From Globisporangium splendens (taxonomy: Eukaryota > Oomycota > Peronosporomycetes > Pythiales > Pythiaceae): 64,000 nucleotides of DNA. The position numbers were made by a program, and so were the translations under genes. Of this stretch, positions 55,812 to 64,000 are shown in pieces. Below the pieces are notes generated by a model. The model was not told the origin of the DNA, made no database searches, and saw only the letters and a program-made list of their open reading frames with translations. Each line of letters opens with the position of its first letter. Position 1 is the first letter of the stretch. The stretch lies in assembly GCA_006386115.1 (NCBI GenBank), contig VFIW01000112.1, positions 1 through 64,000 of the forward strand, given 5' to 3'.

Positions 55812-56214
55812 GAAGAAATTGATCTGAAAAGATCCAACCAGAAAACGCTGAATTGTTCAAGATTGCGGTCAACTGAATGACTGTCTGATATCAGCATCAT
55901 TCATCGCAAATACTGCTTTATTATGTGGATGCATTCAGAGGTTGCGGGGTGCTTGGTCGTTGCTGAAAGAGTCGTGGGCAATCTGCTGCATTTTCGAATA
56001 TCCACGTTTTCACTCAGTGATGAAAATACCAGTTCTTGCATTGTGTTTGTTTTACACCGAGTGTATGAAAAACCCTTTCCTGTTTCTGATCAGCAAATCA
56101 GTATCAGGTGTTTGGTGTCCCAAATAAGGACACATATTTGAGAGAGAGAGAGATAGAGAAGACAATTCTATTTAACTTTTGATCTACATACAGTTTAAGA
56201 ATTCCTGAGTCTCA
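55812..56214. other. Spacer, possibly 3' tail of the retroelement
   Basis: About 400 bp. A GAGAGAGAGAGATAGAGAAG tract near 56142 lies just beyond the RNase H end and may mark the 3' end of the minus-strand element. Confidence 0.4.
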
Positions 56215-57543
56215 TTAACACTCCGAGAGTGAGGTGTTTCTTAGTTTCGACGGTGTGGCACCGATATCATTGTCGAGAAGAGCTGCGACTTGGGACATAA
56301 GAACTTGATCGTTTCCCCTCGATTCGTCGGTGAGTATCTTCGCATTCTTGGAGTTCATTGCCATGTTGGCGAGAAGATCGGCCATTTTGTTTTGTTCTCG
56401 ATTTGTGTGATTCCAGGAGGTCCACGCAAAGTTGGCGATGGTTTGATTTACCCGAACTGCCAGTGGCTGCAACTTGGTCTGGCGTATTGAGTCGAACTCG
56501 TTCTGGGCTGCAATAATCATTTGGCTGTCTCCGAAGACTTCCAACTTGACTTCATAATGCTGTAGGTGGTGTGCACTGTATGCCAGGCCATCTTTCAGCG
56601 CGCTATATTCGCACCAATTGTTCGTGACTTCTGGTCCCATGTACGCATAGCCGCATACTTTGAGTTCTCATCGATTACTTCGTTCATTCAGGAAGATGAG
56701 TGCCCATCCGCTGCCTCCTGGACCTGGGTTGCCGTGTGCACCTCCATCGAAATATAGACACGCCGTCGCCCATTCTTCCAGTTAGCGCGACAAATCTTGT
56801 CTCTCCAGTACGCTGAGCAGTTGGCTCAGGCAAGTTGCATTGATCTTTTCTCCTTTGAGCGTTCTCATCCGATGAGCCACAGCCCGCACTTGCATCACAC
56901 ACGTTGTCCACACTCGCTGGGTACTTTCTTCGATAGTGAGATGTTGCCGTTCATGCACTATTTCCACTCTCGTTCTCCATAGCAAAACTGGGATGCTTGA
57001 TGTGACGATAAACCACAATTTCTGTAGAGCTGTTGAGTGTTCCGGAGTAATGAACCCGAAGTGCTTTTCCAATTCCTGGAGCAGAGATCGTTGACCTGAC
57101 GGGGCTGTGCGACTAGCAATATGAGGCAGGAAGAGGTTGAGTGCTTGCTCCGTCAATGTTCGACCCATCCATCGTTCGAGAAAGGCCGTCCACGCGGCTT
57201 GTGCTCGCTTGCAACTCCAGACTATGTGTGAAATAGTTTCTTTTGTCTCCCCACATCCGGCATTGCTTGGGCATGCCGAAGACTCGATCCTTCCCGGATG
57301 GAATAGGTTGAGCTGCATCGTAGAAATCCGGTATGTCGTCCACATCTGATACGGCGTAAGATATCCTCGTTGTTTCCATAGATCTGCTGGTAGTCGATAC
57401 TGCACATGGCTGTACCACTGGTCAGTTTTCGCGACTTCGTTGAGCTTGTCTATGAGTCCTCCGAGACCTCGATACAGCTTGCTGTGCAGCCTCCGTGTTC
57501 GTGCTCGGTCAATTGTCTTCTGGATGCTGTTAGGGGAATACAC
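56215..57543 (-). mobile_element. 5'-truncated non-LTR retrotransposon remnant (zinc-binding RT tail and RNase H)
   Basis: Minus strand. The open stretch 57543-56782 (no ATG at its start) contains RGYLTPYQMWTTYR and the zf-RVT motif CGETKETISHIVWSCKRAQAAW, which follows the reverse transcriptase domain in many LINEs. After an in-frame TAA (56782-56784) the reading goes on with YFDGGAHGNPGPGGSGWA, the first strand of RNase H with its catalytic Asp, then shifts frame to KVCGYAYMGPEV, EYSALKDGL, VFGDSQMII and NREQNKMADLLAN (remaining acidic residues). The reverse transcriptase palm and the endonuclease are missing, as expected from 5' truncation during target-primed insertion, and stops and shifts show it is dead. 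Confidence 0.85.
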
Positions 57544-58018
57544 TCATTAAATTAGGACAAAAGTTTATCAATATAAACGCTCCTTGCTGAGCACGGTATT
57601 TAAATAGCCAGGAACCGAGTTATTTATGCTCTAACCTAATATACAAAAAACCATGTCAGAATGTGATTAAATGCAACTTGCGCATTAACCCAGCAAAGCA
57701 TGAGTTTGTCGTGGACAATTGACAAATTTAACTCGGACTTTCACGAGTGGGACAGAATGACACGGCTTTGTCACCGTAAACGCTCGAGGTTTTATTCCTA
57801 TCATCTCCCTTCCTTCATACCCTCTCCAATATGTTTCCTTCTTCATTATAATCTCTTTACTCATTTCTCTCCTCTTAATCAGCAATCTCTCTAAACTGAT
57901 AGGACAAATCCAACCATCAAACGTCAATCCTGTTCGCGTCAACGTTGAATCATGTTGTGCCCCTCACAGTCTCCAATCCGCCGCTCAAGAGCCAAGCGTC
58001 CCATTAGCCCCCATCATC
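57544..58018. promoter_or_regulatory. Upstream region of the carnitine acyltransferase gene
   Basis: About 475 bp between the retroelement edge and the next start codon. The pyrimidine-rich stretch 57795-57880 (TCATCTCCCTTCCTTC and CTCATTTCTCTCCTC) is typical for oomycete promoters near the transcription start. Confidence 0.4.
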
Positions 58019-59920
58019 ATGACCCCTGTCTCGGCGTACGGCGCCGCGGGCTTCCGCGAGTGCGTAGGCGACTACCGCAACGAGAGCGACCTGGAGGTGG
58101 CGTCGCAGTCGCTCTACCGCTTCCAGACGAACCTGCCGCGCTTGCCCGTGCCCAAGCTCGAGGAGACGGTCGCGCTGTACCTGGAGACGATCCGGCCGCT
58201 CACAACGGCGCAGGAGTTCGCGACGTCCAAGCAGCTCGCGCAGGAGTTTCTGCGTCCTGGAGGTCTCGGGAGAGAGCTGCACCAGCGACTCGTGCAGCGC
58301 GCTGCTGACCGCCAGGACACCAGCTATCTGGCCGAGTGGTGGAACACGTGGGGGTACCTCCAGGTGCGCGACCCCGTCGTGTTCAACGTGAGCTACTTCT
58401 TCCACTTTGCCGACAGTGTGTACGCTGAGCAGCGCAGCAATGTCGGTCGCGCGGCGGCGCTGCTGCGAGGCACGATGGAATTTCGTCGCCAGTTGGTCGA
58501 TGGCACGCTTGAACCGGAACAATTGGGTGGAGGCGCCAAGAAGACGCCGATTTGCTCGACCGCGTACAAGTACATGTTCAACGCGTGCCGCATCCCGCAC
58601 CGCGAATCTGACACGTACCGCATCTACGATCCTGCGACGCACAACCACGTCGTCGTGATGCGCAACAACAAGTTCTTCTCGTTTGAGCTGCTCGATGCGA
58701 CCACGAAGGAGCCGCTCTCGTTCGTGCAGATCTGCCACCAGTTGAACCGCATCCTCGACGCTGCGGGTTCCAAGGAATCGTCTGTCGGCGTGCTCTCTGC
58801 GGAGAATCGTGACACGTGGGCTGATGCTCGCGATGAGTTGCTGCGCAACGGCAACGAAGACGCGCTCAAGGTGATCGAAAGCGCCGTGGTGATCGTGAAC
58901 ATGGACGACTACGCGCCAGTGTCGCGCACGGAAGTCGCGCATGCGCTGTGGCATGGCGATGGCCGCAACCGATTTTACGACAAGTGCATCCAGTTTGCGG
59001 TGTTTGAGAACGGCAAGGCTGGACTGTTAGGCGAACACTCGATGCTCGACGGTATGCCCATGGCGCGATACGCCGACTACTTGGTTGGACGCTTGCAAAA
59101 GGGACAGATCAACCTCGGAAAGCGCGATTTCACCACGGCGGAGCTGAACCGGTCGCTGGCAAACCCGAGCCAGATCCAGTTCCGATTCAGTCGCGCGACG
59201 TTGGACGCGATCGTGGCGGCCGAAAAGACGTTTGACGAGACGGTCGCGGACCACGACTTGTTCGTGCAATCGTTCTACGGCTACGGCAGCAAGGCAATCA
59301 AGACGTTCAAGTGCAGTCCCGATGCGTTCGCGCAAGTCGCGATCCAATTGGCGTACAAGAAGCTCTTTGGCATCAACGTCGCGACGTACGAGGCGTCGCA
59401 AACGCGCATTTTCCTGCATGGCCGAACCGAGACCACGCGCAGTTGCTCGCAAAAGAGCGCCGATTTCACGGACGCTATGGTGGATGCGAGCGGCGTTCCG
59501 AAAAGCAACGAGGAGAAGAAGAAATTGCTGCAGGATGCGACCAATTACCACGTGCAGTACATGAAGCGCGCTGCCCAGGGACTCGGCGTGGATCGCCACC
59601 TCTTGGGTCTGCGTATGCTGTTGAAACCTGGTGAGAAGGTGCCATTCTTCGAGGACCCACCGATGACCAAGTCGCGCTACTGGCTGATCTCGACGTCGCA
59701 CCTCACGAACGAGCTGTTTGACGGCTGGGGTTGGGGCGAGGTCGTCCCAGAGGGTCTGGGCATCGCGTACAGCATCAAAGCCAACTCGATTCAGTTCAAC
59801 ATTGCGTGCCGCAAGTACGACAACTGGGCCGCGCGCATGGGCCACCTCTTGGAGGAGAGTCTGGTCGAGATGCAGCAGCTTTTCGCGGTCGACAGTGCCG
59901 CTGCGACCGCCAAACTTTAA
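58019..59920 (+). CDS. Carnitine O-acyltransferase (carnitine acetyltransferase type), probably peroxisomal
   Basis: Single exon, 633 residues, the usual family length. Transfers short acyl groups between CoA and carnitine, so that peroxisomal or mitochondrial acetyl units can be exported. Marks: N-terminal NLPRLPVPKLEETVALYLET, WWNTWGYLQVRDPVVFNVSYFF, then the catalytic block GLLGEHSMLDGMP (H340 is the base), and the CoA/carnitine-binding region YGYGSKAIKTFKCSPDAFAQ, TYEASQTRIFLHGRTET, with STSHLTNELFDGWGWGEVVPEGLGIAYS. No N-terminal mitochondrial presequence is visible, and the protein ends in AKL, a good peroxisomal targeting signal type 1. Start chosen at the ATG 58019, which leaves a short leader before the conserved part. 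Converges on the phosphatase gene with 75 bp between stop codons. Confidence 0.93.
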   Translation: MTPVSAYGAAGFRECVGDYRNESDLEVASQSLYRFQTNLPRLPVPKLEETVALYLETIRPLTTAQEFATSKQLAQEFLRPGGLGRELHQRLVQRAADRQDTSYLAEWWNTWGYLQVRDPVVFNVSYFFHFADSVYAEQRSNVGRAAALLRGTMEFRRQLVDGTLEPEQLGGGAKKTPICSTAYKYMFNACRIPHRESDTYRIYDPATHNHVVVMRNNKFFSFELLDATTKEPLSFVQICHQLNRILDAAGSKESSVGVLSAENRDTWADARDELLRNGNEDALKVIESAVVIVNMDDYAPVSRTEVAHALWHGDGRNRFYDKCIQFAVFENGKAGLLGEHSMLDGMPMARYADYLVGRLQKGQINLGKRDFTTAELNRSLANPSQIQFRFSRATLDAIVAAEKTFDETVADHDLFVQSFYGYGSKAIKTFKCSPDAFAQVAIQLAYKKLFGINVATYEASQTRIFLHGRTETTRSCSQKSADFTDAMVDASGVPKSNEEKKKLLQDATNYHVQYMKRAAQGLGVDRHLLGLRMLLKPGEKVPFFEDPPMTKSRYWLISTSHLTNELFDGWGWGEVVPEGLGIAYSIKANSIQFNIACRKYDNWAARMGHLLEESLVEMQQLFAVDSAAATAKL

Positions 59921-59995
59921 GAAGCAAGAAAACACAAGACAATGGCAGTGGTATCGAAAATCGAGTCGATTGTGTATGTGGAGCTGGCTTTTCGC

Positions 59996-61183
<1,188 letters not shown>

Positions 61184-61973
61184 CTTGGTAATCGATTGCT
61201 GTTTGATTGTTGTGGCGCGTTGGGGATTTCCAGGATTTACTTTGGAAAACGTTGCGTGCGAACTTAATTCTAGTTGACAGGATGTCAGCAAGAGCATCAG
61301 ACTCAGAAATCGTAACCTTTGCTTCGATGTAACCCATCCTGATTTTGCAGTGTTTTTTGCAGATTTACAGCAAATACAATTTTTACACAATTGACTTTTT
61401 TTGTGAATCGTTTCATCAGCTCGACAATTACGAACAACGCGGAGTCGGACTCTGGCACCACTTTCTGGTTGATTGGGACTGTGGCTGCGCCTCAAACTAT
61501 GCGCACTTGGACCAGCACTGTGCACGGAAGAGACCCAGCGTTCGAACCGCGGAGAAGGGAGTCATATCGATTTCTGCTGTTGAACTCAACGCTCCAAGTT
61601 TGTCGTGATGGTTTTCTGGATGAAGCGTTCCTATTTGCTCCAGATCAGCTGTCATCGTGCAGTCCCGATTGGCGTGCATGTCGACGAACTGCGTCGTGCA
61701 GTTTACCTTGAGCGGCTGAATTTTGCTCAAGTATCTTCACTATTTACCATTAGAGCACTGTATCCTCTTCGATCGTTGCGTGAAGTCGCACAGCAGTTTG
61801 ATCATTTTATCAAGACAAATGCTCAACGTCGGTTGTGTTGTAGAAGACAGGAGGGCCGAAATGGAGCGTGAGATCAGTTCCTAGTATCCGATTGTTTTCG
61901 TCGAAAGCAGAGACAGCAATTCGACAAGTCAGCCAAGCCTGTCTAATATCCAATTCCCCTCGTGTGTTGTCAG
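61184..61973. other. Spacer with a possible extra exon of the membrane protein
   Basis: 5' flank of the phosphatase and 3' flank of the membrane protein gene. On the minus strand 61942-61810 reads AWLTCRIAVSAFDENN and ends at 61810; it could be a last exon of the gene at 61974-63505 if a 41-nt intron (61983-61943) is removed, which is shorter than any other intron here. Plus-strand frames at 61391-61871 are unsupported. Confidence 0.4.
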
Positions 61974-63505
61974 TCACTCGTACGTACCGCAGTGTGTGCC
62001 GTTGAAGTGAAACACGAGAATGAGCCACGCCATCAGCTTACCCTGGACTGACCGCGCGTGGTACTCGAGCGTAAACGCGACGTGATGAAGAGCCAACAAG
62101 TTGTACCGCGATTCCATCACAAAGTGCGTGCTCACGAAAGACAGCAACTCGAGAAACGAGTACAGCACGATGGTCTTGAGAACCGCCAGCAAGCGACCTG
62201 GATCCTCAATAAACACATCCAGTTTTGGGTTAAAGTGGGCTGACGGAAACTGCGAGGCTACGGCAATGAACGCAGCGTTGGTGAACGGAATGCTGAACTC
62301 AAAGTACTCCGTGAGCAGAATCGTCTCGGCCGTAGCAGCCAACTCAAACGCGTGTCGAATGAGCAGTTGCTGCTGCTCGGGCTTCCATTCTTCAAGCGGG
62401 GAGTTGAGTGCATCGTGCGCGTCTGCCGTGTTTGGACCTTGAAACACTTGAGCAGCAGGGGTAATGTGCAAAAAGCTGTTTGTACGAAGCAGTTTGAACG
62501 CGGTCGCGAGGATTTGGTCTTGCGGCACAATCGAATTCTTGTCCATAAACATTTTCACGGTGAACAGACCTTGCACGACATCGATTGCCATGATCAGACC
62601 CGAGACCAACCCCGATGGAGCCGCTTGCATGATCACGGACTGATACAAAGTCGCACAGATCTCGATCCCGCTGGTCGAGATCTCGCCGCTGCGATCGCCG
62701 AGTTTCTTGGTGTACTTGCGAAGCAATTTTCGCATCACATACTTGACAAATGGGAACAGAAACGCCATTGTGATCTGCTGGACCTGCTTTGATCGCTCAA
62801 AGATGGCTGAAAACGCGACGTAGATGAAAACCTGCGAGAACTGAATCACAATACCGGGAGCATCACCAAAATTGCAGCGATCAACCCGTTTGGACCCAAT
62901 AATTTGCCACGAAGAACCACGAGATGCGCCAAATTGAGGCTCACCATCCAGAGTGGCGTGCTGATCCCCCAAAGAAATGGGATCGGGGATCGCCATGTCG
63001 ATGCGAGGCAGGTGACGACAGCAACGTGGAGTGTCGAGCAGATCGACGCGATGACGAGCAATTGCTTGTCTGAACACATCGTCTTGGAGATATTTGCACC
63101 GGCTTGTACGTACAGGAGAACGCCCGCAGTGATGAAAAACACAACGAGCAGCAATTGTGCAAGAAAGCCTCTATTGGCCAGGATACCGTCGTTCGGGTCT
63201 TGAAGTTGGATCATCGACGGCATCACAGTCGCGACCAGAGCGCCGATGGGGGTCAAGAGAATTACACCGATGACGCGCCACAGCCCCGCTGTTTCAAGGT
63301 ATCTCTCGAAAGCCTTCAACTTTTTCACCGAATAGCGCTTGTGTTTGTCCTGGTTCTGTGTGATTGCGGTGAGGAACGTGGAGAATCTTGGTGCTCGGTG
63401 TCGCCCTTGACGCGCAGTGCCAACCTGTGTGGACGCGACGGTGGACGATGAAGTAAGCTCTGCTGGAGGTTCCACCTGCTCAGGATGAACTTGAGATGCC
63501 TTCAT
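61974..63505 (-). CDS. Multipass membrane protein of unknown function, with one frameshift
   Basis: From the ATG at 63505 the frame runs through a disordered Ser/Gln leader, a basic YSVKKLKAFERYLETAG segment and several membrane spans (VIGVILLTPIGALVATV, LAQLLLVVFFITAGVLLYVQ, VIASICSTLHVAVVTCLAS, WGISTPLWMVSLNLAHLVV) to a TGA at 62846-62848 right after AAILVMLPV. The protein clearly continues in the next frame (IQFSQVFIYVAFSAIFERSK), with more spans (FLFPFVKYVM, SGLVSGLIMAIDVVQGLFTV, LLAVLKTIVLYSFLELLSFV) to about 61974. One missing base near 62850 joins them: real lesion or assembly error. The layout (short basic segment, paired TM bundles, polar linker) resembles a large expanded oomycete family whose role is unknown. 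Membrane position is certain, function is not. Confidence 0.6.
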
Positions 63506-63772
63506 GACGAGTATGACTACCTAGCAAATGGCCGTGTCCACCGTGCTGCTCGAAAGTTGCGAGACAGCCAACCTCTTGAAACAGGATTCTCAGACGCAAA
63601 GCACAGTCTATTTCTATCGTCCGTGCTATCTAAGCAACGTTTATAGATAGCACAAGCGATCACAAAGTGCCTGCCAATAGAGAATAAGCGCTTGTCGCAC
63701 CGATGCATTCCGAAACTTGGTCGTGGTAGCGAAACAAATGGACGATTAAATGAGAGAGAGAAAGAAGTGTAC
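63506..63772. other. Spacer upstream of the membrane protein
   Basis: 267 bp between two minus-strand genes; must contain the promoter of the gene at 61974-63505. Nothing specific recognised. Confidence 0.4.
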
Positions 63773-64000
63773 CTACGAGAGCACGTTGATGTTGATGTGC
63801 ATGAGGTCCGACCAGGAGATCGTCTGGGGGTACACGAGGCGCGCGCGCTGGTTCACCGTGTTGCCGTCGACATCGTAGATGTACACATTCTGGAATCGAT
63901 AGCGAATGATCTTCATGAGGATGATCGAGAGCAGATCGACGGTCGCGACGAGGAATTTGTCGTTCACGATCACAAACCCGTTGCAGTAGATGCCGTCGGC
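63773..64000 (-). CDS. 3' end of a gene that leaves the window
   Basis: The minus-strand frame is open to the window edge and ends at the TAG 63773-63775: ADGIYCNGFVIVNDKFLVAT, IILMKIIRYRFQNVYIYDVD, ARLVYPQTISWSDLMHININ, VLS. No ATG in the visible part fits a start, so it is partial. It lies directly upstream of the multipass membrane protein in the same orientation, with 267 bp between; from memory of the oomycete membrane family, this ending could belong to a paralogue of that gene, but I cannot show it here. Confidence 0.55.
   Translation of the reverse strand, partial: ADGIYCNGFVIVNDKFLVATVDLLSIILMKIIRYRFQNVYIYDVDGNTVNQRARLVYPQTISWSDLMHININVLS

Noticed and set aside
61510..61560. GTTCGAACC, a possible tRNA T-loop
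   Set aside because: No acceptor stem, D-arm or anticodon arm can be drawn around it on either strand.
61810..61983. Extra last exon for the membrane protein after a 41-nt intron
   Set aside because: Frame works, but the intron would be far shorter than any other here; kept only as a note.

Overview
The window is nuclear DNA from an oomycete (stramenopile), most likely a Phytophthora/Pythium-type organism. Evidence: plant-type CCCTAAA (TTTAGGG) telomere repeats at the left edge in the orientation of a left chromosome end; short GT-AG introns (about 77-130 bp) in otherwise compact genes; heat-shock-factor genes of oomycete type; tyrosine-kinase-like (TKL) kinases fused to ankyrin repeats or to PDZ/PH/C2 modules; thaumatin-domain surface proteins. 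The genus cannot be fixed from sequence alone.

Layout. 1-2050: subtelomere with a 238-bp direct repeat, interstitial telomere tracts and degenerate tandem repeats. 2055-3233: a four-exon NmrA/isoflavone-reductase-like oxidoreductase. 5087-7165: a frameshifted coiled-coil gene converging on a gutted kinase. 8348-24419: four three-exon genes for membrane-anchored thaumatin-like proteins, interleaved with an intact TKL kinase (16380-17911), its 5'-truncated near-identical inverted copy (18622-19183) and a Myb/SANT-like remnant. 24756-37264: regulators, namely a tandemly duplicated CENP-B-type HTH protein, a four-finger C2H2 factor and two HSF-domain proteins, with long apparently empty spacers. 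41202-44180: three compact housekeeping-type genes (Tim17-like membrane protein, an unknown Lys-tailed protein, isoprenylcysteine methyltransferase). 45000-55811: three copies of a second TKL kinase family: an ankyrin-kinase with two stops and a frameshift, an intact 1396-residue RanBP2-zinc-finger/PDZ/PDZ/PH/C2/coiled-coil/kinase chimera, and a decayed copy lacking the glycine loop. 56215-57543: tail of a non-LTR retrotransposon. 58019-64000: peroxisomal-type carnitine acyltransferase, a Siw14-type phosphatase, a multipass membrane protein with a frameshift, and a partial gene leaving the window.

How the genes may work together. Two TKL kinase families have each left one intact gene and two broken copies within 50 kb, so this is an actively duplicating subtelomeric signalling region. 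The thaumatin-like proteins have signal peptide, thaumatin ectodomain, Pro/Thr stalk, one membrane span and a conserved short tail; three of four tails end in S/T-x-L, the shape of a class I PDZ ligand, and the intact chimera carries two PDZ domains and a kinase. A split counterpart of plant thaumatin-ectodomain receptor kinases is an inference, offered as the most interesting hypothesis here. All exon joins are my own reading of splice signals and frame, without transcript support.
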